A stretch of DNA of 64,000 nucleotides from an uncultured Clostridia bacterium (GCA_934444735.1 CAKSDE010000010.1:49033-113032), one strand, 5' to 3'; shown: positions 33,161 through 42,838, numbered from the stretch's first letter. Made by a program: numbers and translations. The notes: a model not told the origin generated them from the sequence alone.

Positions 33161-34825
33161 TCACCTCGCTAATAGTAATTCCTTTATTTTTTCTTCATCT
33201 TCCGCCTCTAAAACTTCTTTTGCAAAGTCCTTTGCAGCCTCTGATGAGATATTGCTTATTTTATATTTAATTCGGCTTGCCATCGGCGCGGGAACGCTGA
33301 ATTTTTCAAGTCCGAGTCCGATAAACAGTTCGCAAAACGCAGTATTTGCCGCCAGATCGCCGCACATACTCACTTCAATCCCCGCGGTTCTACCTGCCTT
33401 TATAACTCCGGCAATCATTCTTATTACCGCCGGATGATACGGATTATACAATTCTTCAATCTCCGCATTTCCTCTGTCTGCCGCCATTACATACTGCACC
33501 AGATCATTTGTACCGATACTGAAGAAATCAACATATTTTGCAAATACATCCGCCATGATTGCCGCTGCTGGCGTTTCTATCATAATCCCCAACGAAAACT
33601 CTTTACAAAGACCGATATTTTCGGTTTTCGCTTCCTTTTTGATCTTTTCTATGATTTCCCTTGCCCTTTTCACTTCCGAAAGACAAGTCACCATAGGAAG
33701 CATAATCTTGACCTTTTCGCCCTCTGCCGCAATCAGGATTGCACGCAGCTGCTCTTCAAAGATTTCGGGGTTATTCAGACAAAGCCTGATTCCGCGGTTT
33801 CCCAAAAACGGGTTTTCTTCGGGTACTACCTCTATATAATCGAGCTTTTTATCTCCTCCGATATCGAGCGTTCTTATCGTCACGCTCTCGGGAGCCGCTT
33901 TTTTTATAACCTCGCGGTAAGCCTTTATCTGTTCGTCCAAGGTCGGCTTTTTCCTGCTTGACGAATACAAAAACTCACTTCTGAAAAGTCCCACGCCGTC
34001 TATCCCTTGCGCTTCTTTCATATCCGCCGGCTTTCCGATATTTATCGCAACTGCAATTTTTTTGCCGTCTTTGGTTTTCGCCTTTGAATTTTTTATCTCG
34101 GAAAGCTTTTCGGCTAAAAGCTCTTCTTCTGCAATCTTCTTTTCATATTCGGCTTTTTTGGCCTCATCGGGCGCAACTGTCAAAGTACCTGTATATCCGT
34201 CTAAATACGCGTCCGAAATATCGGTCTTTTCTAAGTTCTTAACACCGACAATCGCCGGTATTCCGAGTGATTTTGCCAGTATAACCGTATGCGATGCAGC
34301 GCCTCCAAGCTCTGTTGCAAATCCCGCAAGACGGTTCTTGTCAAAAGCCATAGTATCCACAGGCGTCAGCTCACGCGCTGCAATAATATATTTACCGTCA
34401 CCCTCTGGGAATACAAATTCGTCGTCCGCGCCGTCCAAAACATCGCACATCAGCTTTCCGATATAGCGTATATCATCTGCTCTCTGGCGCATATACTCGT
34501 TGTTTTTCGATGCAAGAATTGCGGCTTTCGCCTCGGTTTCGCGCTCAATTGCGCTTTTTTTATCCTCTCCGCCTTCTACCGCCGCCACGATCGGATCTAT
34601 CAGCATGGGATCCTCCAAAAGCATTTCGTATGCCGAAAATATCTTTGCTTTTTCCTCTCCCAAATCCGAATGTGCTTTTTCTCTTAAGGCTCTGACTCTT
34701 TTTAAAGCCGCCTGCTGTACTTCTTCTATAGTTAAATCAAGATTTTCTTTCTTGTTTTTTTCAAAATACAGAACCTTCGCCGAAACAATTCCCGGTGCAC
34801 CTGCAATCCCTTTAAATATCTTCAT
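33161..34825 (-). CDS. ptsI: PTS enzyme I (phosphoenolpyruvate-protein phosphotransferase)
   Basis: A 554-residue enzyme that moves phosphate from PEP to HPr. The phosphohistidine is in GGAASHTVILAKSLGIPA; the PEP site shows GIGLFRSEF-type DGVGLFRSEFLY, LGNRGIRLCL and the catalytic Cys in VSMCGDLAAN. Start is ATG 34825, with GGAG overlapping the HPr stop. HPr and EI lying inside a sugar-specific operon suggests that this is either the genome's only set or a dedicated second set. Confidence 0.96.
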   Translation of the reverse strand: MKIFKGIAGAPGIVSAKVLYFEKNKKENLDLTIEEVQQAALKRVRALREKAHSDLGEEKAKIFSAYEMLLEDPMLIDPIVAAVEGGEDKKSAIERETEAKAAILASKNNEYMRQRADDIRYIGKLMCDVLDGADDEFVFPEGDGKYIIAARELTPVDTMAFDKNRLAGFATELGGAASHTVILAKSLGIPAIVGVKNLEKTDISDAYLDGYTGTLTVAPDEAKKAEYEKKIAEEELLAEKLSEIKNSKAKTKDGKKIAVAINIGKPADMKEAQGIDGVGLFRSEFLYSSSRKKPTLDEQIKAYREVIKKAAPESVTIRTLDIGGDKKLDYIEVVPEENPFLGNRGIRLCLNNPEIFEEQLRAILIAAEGEKVKIMLPMVTCLSEVKRAREIIEKIKKEAKTENIGLCKEFSLGIMIETPAAAIMADVFAKYVDFFSIGTNDLVQYVMAADRGNAEIEELYNPYHPAVIRMIAGVIKAGRTAGIEVSMCGDLAANTAFCELFIGLGLEKFSVPAPMASRIKYKISNISSEAAKDFAKEVLEAEDEEKIKELLLAR

Positions 34826-34830
34826 GCCAA

Positions 34831-35085
34831 TCACTCCATATCCAAAGTTTCGATCAATGCGTCAATTGCCTCCCGCTCGTCCTCGCCGTCTGCTCTTATC
34901 TCGATCACATCGTCCTTAACAGCGCCTACGCACAGTACCATGAGAATACTTTTTGCCTCAAATTCTTCACCGTCTTTTATGACTGCAATATTGCTTTTAA
35001 ATCTCGATGCCGTCTTGCAAAAATCCGACGCAGGTCTGGCGTGCAGGCCTTCTTCATTTTTAATTTTATAACTTACCTGTACCAT
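34831..35085 (-). CDS. ptsH: PTS phosphocarrier protein HPr
   Basis: An 84-residue HPr. The active His is in EGLHARPASDFCK; the regulatory serine is in AKSILMVLCVGAV at the position of Ser46, so HPr kinase control is possible. Start is ATG 35085, with AGGAGG 7 bases upstream. The gene starts inside the operon, 11 bases after the regulator, and is followed 5 bases later by ptsI. Confidence 0.95.
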   Translation of the reverse strand: MVQVSYKIKNEEGLHARPASDFCKTASRFKSNIAVIKDGEEFEAKSILMVLCVGAVKDDVIEIRADGEDEREAIDALIETLDME

Positions 35086-35096
35086 AATCTTACCTC

Positions 35097-37070
35097 CTAC
35101 CATTGTTCAAATATCTTTACAATTTCTTCCGCTTTTTGTAAAGTTCTCAATTTCTCACATTCCGCCTTGTCCTCCATAAAGGAAACAATCGATTTGTAGA
35201 ATGTAATAATTTTCTGCTTTACCTGTTCATTCTCGTCAAGATCAAAGGCAATCAAAAACACCATATCAACCGTCTCGCCGTTTTCTGTCCATTCAATAGG
35301 CTCTTTTAGGCTTGCAAACGCCGCAACCGAATGGTTTACATATGCGCTCAGCCCGTGCGGAATGGCAAATCCTTTGCCGATATCTGTCGGTGCGCTCTTT
35401 TCTCTGGTTGTAACCGATTTTTCAAATCCTTTGGTGACATACCCGAGGCTTTCCATTCTTTCGCACATCTGATGAAGAAGCTCCTCTTTGTTTTTGCAAA
35501 GAACGTTTGCGAAAATCAGTTCTTCATTAAAGAGTCCCGTATTCGGGCTGATTTTTTTAACTCCGACATACCTTTTCGAGCGTATCTTTCTCATATAATC
35601 CTCAAGCTTTTTCACATCATCTTCATCTAAAAGATGCCCTATCCTGACAACCTCTCGGTTCAGTCTGTAGTCGTCTAAAAGCGTTGTCGAAATAATAAAA
35701 TCGGTTTCCTCTTTTTTTATACCGTGAATGTCACGTCCGGAAAATACCGATGTGATTTTTAAATCGGGAATCGCTCTTGTGATTTTCTCTTTTAAAATCT
35801 GTGAAATCCCTATTCCGTAATCACACACGATACACGCCGAGAGGATCGAAAGCTGCCTTTCAATCGCACCGCCTATATGCAATGCCAGAAAACCCACTTC
35901 ATGTTCGTTGATTTCGAGTTCCAGTTCCTTTTCAAAAATGTTTTCCATAAACCACGCAACCGCCATCATGTTCGGATATTTTGTCTTTATCTGCACCAAA
36001 AGACGGTTTTTGCAGATAATGCCGTATTTGAGTCTTGAAGTTGTCGCCTTCAGCTGCATGAACATCTGTTTTACAAAGAATCTGTCCTCTCTTAAGTCAA
36101 TTCCCGCGACTTCACTTATCAGATTCACAGCCTTTACGGTAAATCTGCATAGCTCGATGTTCATCGCCTCAAACTTACGTCTTGCGCTTTCCGACTCAAA
36201 TTGCCGTATCTCGGAAATATCCGCGGCAAATGCCATAAATTTGATTTCTTCCTCCGAAAGGCTTATATTATACTCTTTTTCCAGCTTTTCGGCAGTCTTT
36301 TCGGCAAATATTCTTCCCGACTCACCGTCTGTCGGGCATTTCGCCGTCTTTGGCATCGTAACACTCTTGCCTTTGCGTGTTCTTAATATACAAAGCGATA
36401 TAAGAAAGATCAGATTAACGCCCGAATCGTAGTTAAATTCCAATCCGAAATCCTGCTCGGTTTCGATAATGGATCTTGCGGCACGGTCGGGATCGAATCC
36501 GTCTAACGCTGCGCACATTGCACTGTATTCGCTGCGGTTTAAAAACGCGTATTTTGCGTCCCCGACATTAACCTTACCTTCAAAAAACGGGATATACTCT
36601 CTGTAAAACGAAAGACAGGCGAGCCGATAATTAAATTCGCTGTAGCTTATCGAAATACCCTTTCCGCGCTTTCTTTCAAAGAGGATATGATTTTCCATAA
36701 ACCAGCCGGATACTTCTTCGAGTATCTTTTCCAGCTCTCCTCTTCCGATGTAGTATTTTTCCGCCAAGCCTTGCGCTGTGAGATTGCCGTTTTTCAAAAG
36801 CTGTCTGATTATGAAAAAGCATATTTCCTTATCTGCACAATCTCCTTTGCCGCTTATGTTCTTCCATTCGGCTTCATCCATTGTAAGCTTTACACCCACA
36901 TGAGGTTTGGTTTCTACGGAGCTTTTTTCGGATAAGCTTTCCTTTATCGCCGAAATATCATTTCTCACGGTTTTTACCGACACATTCATCATTTCGGCAA
37001 GTTCGGCAAATGTCATATATCCGCCGTTTCTATACAGAACCTTTATAATATCGGATTGTCTTTTATTCAC
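35097..37070 (-). CDS. PRD-containing transcriptional regulator (MtlR/ManR/LicR-like)
   Basis: A 657-residue regulator. Order: DNA-binding HTH (about 1-60; TFAELAEMMNVSVKTVRNDI), second helical region, two PTS regulation domains (about 180-400), an EIIB-like domain (about 405-495, CDYGIGISQ with a Cys) and an EIIA-like domain (about 510-657, GFAIPHGLSAY with a His). It should respond to phosphorylation by HPr and EII proteins and activate the operon it heads. Two palindromes upstream (37121-37145 and 37166-37178) are candidate operators. Confidence 0.92.
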   Translation of the reverse strand: MNKRQSDIIKVLYRNGGYMTFAELAEMMNVSVKTVRNDISAIKESLSEKSSVETKPHVGVKLTMDEAEWKNISGKGDCADKEICFFIIRQLLKNGNLTAQGLAEKYYIGRGELEKILEEVSGWFMENHILFERKRGKGISISYSEFNYRLACLSFYREYIPFFEGKVNVGDAKYAFLNRSEYSAMCAALDGFDPDRAARSIIETEQDFGLEFNYDSGVNLIFLISLCILRTRKGKSVTMPKTAKCPTDGESGRIFAEKTAEKLEKEYNISLSEEEIKFMAFAADISEIRQFESESARRKFEAMNIELCRFTVKAVNLISEVAGIDLREDRFFVKQMFMQLKATTSRLKYGIICKNRLLVQIKTKYPNMMAVAWFMENIFEKELELEINEHEVGFLALHIGGAIERQLSILSACIVCDYGIGISQILKEKITRAIPDLKITSVFSGRDIHGIKKEETDFIISTTLLDDYRLNREVVRIGHLLDEDDVKKLEDYMRKIRSKRYVGVKKISPNTGLFNEELIFANVLCKNKEELLHQMCERMESLGYVTKGFEKSVTTREKSAPTDIGKGFAIPHGLSAYVNHSVAAFASLKEPIEWTENGETVDMVFLIAFDLDENEQVKQKIITFYKSIVSFMEDKAECEKLRTLQKAEEIVKIFEQW

Positions 37071-37417
37071 AGCAATCGATCTCCTTTTTCATTGCCGTAT
37101 ATCCTTTGTACAACTTAATTATACAATGAATATAGGGAATTGTATTTTTGTTTTTTTGACACATTAGGGAAATTTCCTGCAATTTGCCCTTATATACCGA
37201 TTATATCATGCATTTGCGGCTTATTCAACTGTTATTTTGTGACTAAAAAATGAGATAAAAATGTCTCGGGCGCAAAAAAAACTAATTTAAAAAATTTATT
37301 TTTGAGCGTAATTTTTCCATTTGATTCCAAAAACAAATTTACATAAAACTTCATTTTTTGCGAGATAATACTAATACAATTACCTAAAAATTAAAAAACA
37401 AAAAGGAGTTTTGAGAT
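37071..37417. promoter_or_regulatory. Divergent regulatory region, PTS regulator and spoVT
   Basis: No gene in these 347 bases. ATACAAT (37121-37127) and ATTGTAT (37139-37145) form an inverted repeat beside a minus-strand TATAAT-like -10 for the regulator. AGGGAAATTTCCT (37166-37178) is a second near-palindrome. Near 37376 a short CAATTACCTAAAA matches the end of family B, but is too short to call. Confidence 0.5.
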
Positions 37418-37957
37418 ATGAAAGCAACCGGAATTGTAAGAAGAATAGATGATCTCGGAAGAGTTGTAATTCCGAAAGAAATAAGAAGAACCATGAGAAT
37501 CCGCGAAGGGGATCCGCTTGAAATATACACCGAAAAGGACGGCGAGGTTATATTCAAAAAATATTCACCGATCGGTGAGCTGGGAGATTTTGCGGTTAAT
37601 TACGCCGAAACGCTTTCAAAGACTACCGGCAAAGGCGCCTGCATAACCGACCGTGACAGCATCATCGCGGTTTCGGGGATTCCCAAAAAAGAGCTTATGG
37701 AAAAGCGCGTAAGCCGTGACCTTGAAAATATAATGCAGGAAAAGACAACCTTCCATTCGAGAAGTGACAGCAACAAGCTCTCGATTGTGGACGGCACGGA
37801 TAAGTATAACGCAGGTGTTGTCGTTCCGATAGTTTCCGAGGGCGATACAATCGGCTCGGTTATATTCGTCTTGAACGAGGGCGAAAAGGTGAGCGAAGTG
37901 GAAAGCAAGCTTGCCGAATCGGCAGCGGGATTTTTGGGAAAACACATGGAAAACTAA
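37418..37957 (+). CDS. spoVT: SpoVT/AbrB-type transition-state regulator
   Basis: A 179-residue regulator. The N-terminal swapped-hairpin AbrB domain (MKATGIVRRIDDLGRVVIPK, then TMRIREGDPLEIY) binds DNA; a GAF-like domain (about 60-175) follows. This two-domain layout and length match stage V sporulation protein T, which adjusts sigma-G dependent genes in the forespore. AAGGAG precedes the ATG. It suggests a spore-forming lineage, though relatives also occur in non-sporulating Clostridia. Confidence 0.92.
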   Translation: MKATGIVRRIDDLGRVVIPKEIRRTMRIREGDPLEIYTEKDGEVIFKKYSPIGELGDFAVNYAETLSKTTGKGACITDRDSIIAVSGIPKKELMEKRVSRDLENIMQEKTTFHSRSDSNKLSIVDGTDKYNAGVVVPIVSEGDTIGSVIFVLNEGEKVSEVESKLAESAAGFLGKHMEN

Positions 37958-37965
37958 ATCAAAAA

Positions 37966-38001
37966 AAGAGTTGTAAAAATTACTTTTTACAACTCTTTTT
38001 T
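37966..38001. terminator. Bidirectional terminator, spoVT and rpsT
   Basis: AAAAAGAGTTGTAAAAA / TTTTTACAACTCTTTTT between the convergent genes. Confidence 0.9.
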
Positions 38002-38003
38002 TA

Positions 38004-38270
38004 TTAACCATTTACTTTTGCTAATTTAACAGCAAGCTGAGATTTCTTTCTCGCAGCTTTGTTCTTGTGAATGATTCCCTGGCTTACGCCCTGGTCCAAC
38101 TTCTTAACAGCCTCGTTAAAGAGCGGCTTGATGTTTGCAGCATCATTTGCATCAGCTGCAGCCTCAAACTTTTTGATAGCTGTCTTAAGTGCAGTTTTGT
38201 GCATTTGGTTTATGAGAGTCTTTTTCTCGATAACCTTAACACGCTTCTTTGCAGACTTAATGTTTGGCAC
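38004..38270 (-). CDS. rpsT: 30S ribosomal protein S20
   Basis: An 88-residue basic helical protein. It starts PNIKSAKKRVKVIEKKTLIN after the initiator and contains KNKAARKKSQLAVKLAK, both typical of S20, which binds 16S rRNA early in 30S assembly. The start is GTG 38270, with GGAGGTG 5 bases upstream; the longer reading frame upstream has no RBS and is not S20-like. Confidence 0.96.
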   Translation of the reverse strand: MPNIKSAKKRVKVIEKKTLINQMHKTALKTAIKKFEAAADANDAANIKPLFNEAVKKLDQGVSQGIIHKNKAARKKSQLAVKLAKVNG

Positions 38271-38452
38271 AATTTCCACCTCCAAAATGTTTAATACATA
38301 ATACTCAACTATTTTATCATATAAATTAAAAAAAAGCAAGATGTTTTTATAAAAAAAATCAAAAATTTTCTTATTTTTATTTTTTCGTCCTTTAGCATAA
38401 AGAAGAGATGATGCGAATAAGTATAATTTGTGTAATTTAAGGAGGAGTGACT

Positions 38453-39076
38453 ATGGAAAACTATGTAAATAACAACAGAGTGGAAATTTGGGGGACTATA
38501 TCCGGCGATGCGGAATTCAGCCATGAAATATACGGGGAAAAATTTTTTATATTCACGATGGATATACCTCGCCTTTCGGGGATTTATGACAGCATAAAAA
38601 TTATGGTCTCCGAGCGGCTTACCTCCGATGTACCGCTTCTATCCGGCGACAGAGTCAAGATTATCGGTCAGTTCCGCTCATACAACAGCAGCGAAAACGG
38701 TGCAAACCGCCTTATTCTGACCGTCTTTGCCCGCGACATTCTAAAAGACGGCTTTGACGAGGAAAATCCCAACAGCATATATTTAAATGGGTACATATGC
38801 AAGCAGCCGGTATACAGAACAACCCCTTTTGGCAGAGAAATCACCGATATGCTTTTGGCGGTAAACAGAACCTACAATAAATCCGACTACATACCTGTAA
38901 TCGCATGGGGCAGAAACGCACGTTTCTGCAAAAACTTAAATGTCGGCGATAACGTCCGCATCCGCGGCAGGATTCAGTCAAGAGAATACCAGAAAAAGCT
39001 CGACGATGACGAAATCATCACCAAAACCGCATACGAAGTTTCGGTCAGCAAGCTTGAGGTGGCGGAGGATATTTAA
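38453..39076 (+). CDS. SSB-like protein with two OB folds
   Basis: A 207-residue protein. The second half (about 103-205) has the single-stranded DNA-binding fold: YLNGYICKQPVYRTTPFGRE, YIPVIAWGRNARFCKNLNVG and VRIRGRIQSREYQKK. The first half (about 5-100; VEIWGTISGDAEFSHEIYG) looks like another OB fold with weaker conservation. It lacks the acidic DDDIPF-type tail of housekeeping SSB. AAGGAGG precedes ATG 38453. Stand-alone gene; such two-domain SSB-like proteins are common in Clostridia, and their role is not settled. Confidence 0.82.
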   Translation: MENYVNNNRVEIWGTISGDAEFSHEIYGEKFFIFTMDIPRLSGIYDSIKIMVSERLTSDVPLLSGDRVKIIGQFRSYNSSENGANRLILTVFARDILKDGFDEENPNSIYLNGYICKQPVYRTTPFGREITDMLLAVNRTYNKSDYIPVIAWGRNARFCKNLNVGDNVRIRGRIQSREYQKKLDDDEIITKTAYEVSVSKLEVAEDI

Positions 39077-39091
39077 GGTTAAAATCCAAAA

Positions 39092-39136
39092 GCGGACAAA
39101 ACGCACCCGAAAAATGCGGCAATGCGTTTTGTCCGT
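39092..39136 (+). terminator. Terminator after the SSB-like gene
   Basis: GCGGACAAAACGCA pairs with TGCGTTTTGTCCGT, then CTTTCT. It probably serves the convergent DUF1275 gene as well. Confidence 0.8.
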
Positions 39137-39179
39137 CTTTCTCCCTATATTTACAGTTCTGTTTATATAATTTTATTTT

Positions 39180-39863
39180 TTACATATTTTTCAACTCAAC
39201 CTCCTTCTCTTCTTTATTGATTATCATTTGTTCTTTTATAATAAAAATCAAAGCCGCCGCATTCGGTATTGCCCCAAAGATTGCGCCCTTCTCGCCGAAA
39301 AATTCCGCAATATAATATGCATAAGCAGCCCCCGCAAGAAAAAATACAAGCGTAAGCGTGAAGAAAATCGCTTTATTTAAAAACTCTCTGTCCTTTTCAA
39401 AAAAATAATTTACATATGAAAGCACAGTCTGGCGCAGATTATTCGTCAAAAAAATCGTGGAGCTCCTGTAACCTCCGCATTCCTCAAAAACATTCCATTG
39501 AAATGCGCTCATGAAAAATATCGGATATAAAAATATCATATAATCAATACTCGTCGGTATAAACGATAAGGAAATAAAGCCGATAAAATTTATTATCACA
39601 GATACAATCTTTAAATTCACCCTTGATATTTTAGGTATAGTAATAGTAAGAATCAAACCCATCGAATATATAAAAAGTGCTGCCATACGAATTACAAACC
39701 CAATAAAATCTTTTCCCAAAAGCGTCTGCACCAAATATATCAGATTAGATGTTTCGGACGAGCCGAAGGTATGACTGAAATTAAATATCGCAAATCCACC
39801 CAAAAATCCTCCGACAAATGACATTATATGGTGAATTATACTCTCAATTTTTTTGTTGCCCAT
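39180..39863 (-). CDS. DUF1275 (YoaK-like) membrane protein
   Basis: A 227-residue integral membrane protein with about six hydrophobic segments. Family landmarks: MSFVGGFLGGFAIFNFSHTF near the start, SETSNLIYLVQTLLGKD, and SAFQWNVFEECGGYRSSTIF, which corresponds to the GxxNA/TGNL repeat of DUF1275. The function of the family is unknown; transport of a small molecule is often proposed. It is a single gene, convergent with the SSB-like gene. Confidence 0.8.
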   Translation of the reverse strand: MGNKKIESIIHHIMSFVGGFLGGFAIFNFSHTFGSSETSNLIYLVQTLLGKDFIGFVIRMAALFIYSMGLILTITIPKISRVNLKIVSVIINFIGFISLSFIPTSIDYMIFLYPIFFMSAFQWNVFEECGGYRSSTIFLTNNLRQTVLSYVNYFFEKDREFLNKAIFFTLTLVFFLAGAAYAYYIAEFFGEKGAIFGAIPNAAALIFIIKEQMIINKEEKEVELKNM

Positions 39864-39975
39864 TTCTGTATCCTCCGCCTCATCTCGTTTCCGTTTCTTA
39901 GTATATCATATATTTATTTTAAAATCAAGTGGACGGCGTCTCGAAATTTTAAGAATTTTTTAAGAAATCATATAG

Positions 39976-40003
39976 TTGTTTTTTAAGAAAAGTGTGTTAT
40001 AAT
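39976..40003 (+). promoter_or_regulatory. Promoter of the two-component system
   Basis: TTGTTT, 16-base spacer, TATAAT, about 80 bases before the response-regulator ATG. Confidence 0.65.
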
Positions 40004-40041
40004 AATTACAGTGAATAAAAAAAGTATACTTAAATTCATAA

Positions 40042-40062
40042 GGGATGTTAAAAAACTCCGGA
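40042..40062. repeat. Family A end fragment in the response-regulator leader
   Basis: GGGATGTTAAAAAACTCCGG (to about 40062) equals the reverse complement of the right end of family A (CCGGAGTTTTTTAACATCCC). It lies just before the RBS-like GGAAAGGA. Probably the stump of an excised or decayed copy. Confidence 0.7.
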
Positions 40063-40082
40063 AAGGATTTTAAAAAAAAATT

Positions 40083-40781
40083 ATGGAAAAATATAACGTG
40101 CTCATCTGTGATGATGATAAAGAAATAGTTGAGAGTACATCAATATTTTTAAAAGGCGAGGGGTATAACGTTTTCAAAAGCTATAACGGTATCGAGGCGC
40201 TCGATATAGCAACCGAAAACGACATTCATCTTCTGATACTGGATATAATGATGCCCGATATGGACGGAATATCCACGCTCATGAAGCTCAGGGAGAAAAA
40301 CAATATTCCCGTGATTCTGGTTTCTGCAAAAAGCCAGGACGCCGATAAAATTTTAGGCTTAACGGCAGGTGCCGACGATTACATAACAAAGCCGTTTAAT
40401 CCGTCCGAGCTTATGGCACGCGTAAAATCACAGCTGCGCCGATTCATGGTTTTGGGGGCTATGGACAAAAAGCCCGACGTAATACGAAACGGCGGTATGG
40501 AGTTGGATACAAAAGCGAAAACCGTTTATGTGGATGGTGAGGAAATAAAGCTTACAAAGCTTGAATACAAGATCGTTGAGCTATTGATGAAAAACATCGG
40601 AACGGTTTTCTCGAATGACGAAATATACCGCCTTGTATGGAACGAGGAAAGCTTTATCACCGATAACACAATCGCCGTGCATATACGGCATATACGCGAA
40701 AAAATCGAAATCAACCCCAAAGAGCCGAAGTATCTTCAGGTCGTATGGGGCATCGGCTACAAGATAGTCGCAAACAAATAA
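40083..40781 (+). CDS. OmpR/PhoB-family response regulator
   Basis: A 232-residue regulator. Receiver domain (about 3-118): acidic pair in LICDDDKEI, phospho-acceptor Asp in LLILDIMMPDMDG, and switch Lys in DDYITKPFNPSEL. C-terminal winged helix (about 132-232): VPSNDEI-type FSNDEIYRLVW, then TDNTIAVHIRHIREKIE and VVWGIGYKI. It probably takes phosphate from the kinase encoded 24 bases downstream. Its RBS is weak and rather distant (GGAAAGGA, 15 bases), in a leader derived from a repeat. Confidence 0.95.
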   Translation: MEKYNVLICDDDKEIVESTSIFLKGEGYNVFKSYNGIEALDIATENDIHLLILDIMMPDMDGISTLMKLREKNNIPVILVSAKSQDADKILGLTAGADDYITKPFNPSELMARVKSQLRRFMVLGAMDKKPDVIRNGGMELDTKAKTVYVDGEEIKLTKLEYKIVELLMKNIGTVFSNDEIYRLVWNEESFITDNTIAVHIRHIREKIEINPKEPKYLQVVWGIGYKIVANK

Positions 40782-40804
40782 CCACAGAAAGGAACTGATT
40801 ATAT

Positions 40805-42838
40805 ATGAAGAAATTTTTCTATTCAACCGGCACAAAAGTCTGTGCCTTTATACTTTTTTTGGTAATAACATTTACCGGCGCATACAATCTTTCAATAATC
40901 TCATTCGATTATATGAAGCTCGATAACATAAATATAAATGAAAGCAGGCTTGAGGCGAACATCTACTCCGCATTTTCCGATATTTTTTCACTTATGGGCA
41001 TAAAAATCACCACAGGCTATGAAAATTACGTGGAAGAGACCGATACGGCAGATACCACCACAGTAGCGTTGAGCGAAGATACAGCATCTTCTCCCGTCCT
41101 GTCATCTCAGATGAAGATAGTGAGCAACAATTTTAAATATTACGCAACCGACGCCAACGGCGTCTACACCAACATGTCCGACGATGAATCCACACCTTTT
41201 AAGGAGAATCTCGATGCATTTCTGGTTTCCGGGAACCGTACAAGCGTAGAATCATACTTGCAGGACGGCGGCATAATACTTATACATAACAACAATAAGC
41301 TTACAATATACCACAACTACAAAAACGGCTTTTATTTCGACAGCGTCCCAGAGGACGAAAAGGATTTTTTAATATTCCTCACTCCGACCCAAAGCTACTT
41401 AAATACCATACAAAAAAGCATTTCAGATGCGCAAACCGAATATGATATTTTGAGCAGTAAATTAAAAGACAATATATTCTCGTTTTTGTGGGATCCTTTG
41501 GCAATGCTTATCCTTGCGGCATATCTTTTTGCGGTGTGCGGCAGAAACGGCAAGGATAAAGAAGTTCACACCCTCGCGATAGATAATTTTTTTGAAGAAA
41601 TAACCGGTTTTGTCGGTGCCGTAATATTTATTATGCTATTTGTAGGCGCTATGTTTTGCCTGGATCAGATTATGTATCTAAGTCGCCAGGACGGCAAAGT
41701 ATATGTTTTTCTACATATGCTTATATCCTCAGCAGCAACAGCGGCTTGCGCGGTTTTAATGGGAGTTCTTCTGTCTTATGCAAGAAACCTAAAGCGGCAT
41801 GAATTTGTAAAACGCTCATTTATACTGACACTCGCAGTCCGTACGGCAAAGTTTATTTTTGAAAGTGTAAAAAAACTTCAAAAGGCAGCAAAGCCGTCTA
41901 TACTTTCGGCAGGAGTCTGCGCGGCATACGGTATAGTTATGGTATTTGCAGACAGCACCTTTGTCCGACTTATCTTTACCGTCGTATTTCTTGTACTTTT
42001 CCTGCGCTCAATTATCGGCTTTGACGACCTGGCACACGCAATAAAGGAATTTTCCGACGGGAATATAGACTATAAGACGAACTCTCTGCAAAACGGCATA
42101 ATGGGAGATTTGTGCCGCGAAGTGGATAAGATGGGCGAGAGTATGAACATAGCGCTCGACAAACAGCTTGCGGCAGAGCGCATGAAATCGCAGCTGATAA
42201 CAAACGTTTCGCACGATTTAAAAACACCGCTCACCTCAATTATAAATTATTCCGAGCTTTTGGGGGATATGGAGCTTTCTCCCGAAGAGGCGGCGGACTA
42301 CGTAAAAATCATAAAGACAAAGGCGCTGCGTCTAAAAACGCTCACCTCGGATTTGTTTGATATTTCAAAGGTACAAAGCGGAAATGAAACAATGGACTTA
42401 AAGGACATCGACGCAGGCGTTTTGATAACGCAGTCGCTCGGCGAGCTGGACGAGGAAATCGAAAAATCCAACCTCACTTTCTGCACAAGTATCGATGATG
42501 AGTGCATCATAAAGGGCGACGGCGAAAAGCTCTCGCGCGTATTTGAAAACATCTTCATAAATGCCGTAAAGTATTCACTGGGCGGTACACGTGTTTATGT
42601 ATCGTGCGAAAAGCGCGAGCCGGGCGTGCATATCGAAGTAAAAAACATCTCGGCATATCCGCTCGACTTTGACGTAACGGAGATTTGTGAGCGTTTTGTT
42701 CGCGGCGATGAATCCCGTTCAACCGAGGGTAACGGGCTCGGGCTTGCAATTGCAAAAAGCTACACAGAGGCGATGGGCGGCATATTCAAGGTCATAACCG
42801 ACGGCGACCTCTTTAAAATAGTAATCGAATTTAAATAA
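40805..42838 (+). CDS. Membrane sensor histidine kinase
   Basis: A 677-residue kinase. One N-terminal membrane segment (about 12-33), an extracytoplasmic sensor region (about 35-225), then about six membrane segments (about 228-405), a HAMP-like linker (IKEFSDGNIDYKTNSLQNG), the H-box NVSHDLKTPLTSIINYSELL (His about 471) and the ATPase domain with GNGLGLAIAKSYTEAMGG. The multi-span middle with a large outer loop is like kinases responding to envelope or antimicrobial stress; the signal is not evident. Cognate regulator lies directly upstream. Confidence 0.94.
   Translation: MKKFFYSTGTKVCAFILFLVITFTGAYNLSIISFDYMKLDNININESRLEANIYSAFSDIFSLMGIKITTGYENYVEETDTADTTTVALSEDTASSPVLSSQMKIVSNNFKYYATDANGVYTNMSDDESTPFKENLDAFLVSGNRTSVESYLQDGGIILIHNNNKLTIYHNYKNGFYFDSVPEDEKDFLIFLTPTQSYLNTIQKSISDAQTEYDILSSKLKDNIFSFLWDPLAMLILAAYLFAVCGRNGKDKEVHTLAIDNFFEEITGFVGAVIFIMLFVGAMFCLDQIMYLSRQDGKVYVFLHMLISSAATAACAVLMGVLLSYARNLKRHEFVKRSFILTLAVRTAKFIFESVKKLQKAAKPSILSAGVCAAYGIVMVFADSTFVRLIFTVVFLVLFLRSIIGFDDLAHAIKEFSDGNIDYKTNSLQNGIMGDLCREVDKMGESMNIALDKQLAAERMKSQLITNVSHDLKTPLTSIINYSELLGDMELSPEEAADYVKIIKTKALRLKTLTSDLFDISKVQSGNETMDLKDIDAGVLITQSLGELDEEIEKSNLTFCTSIDDECIIKGDGEKLSRVFENIFINAVKYSLGGTRVYVSCEKREPGVHIEVKNISAYPLDFDVTEICERFVRGDESRSTEGNGLGLAIAKSYTEAMGGIFKVITDGDLFKIVIEFK

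Noticed and set aside
37376..37390. Family B solo element before spoVT
   Set aside because: Only CAATTACCTAAAA matches; in AT-rich DNA this is not enough.
38271..38339. Longer N-terminus for S20
   Set aside because: S20 begins PNIKSAKKR after the initiator; the GTG with GGAGGTG fits, and the extension is not conserved in the family.
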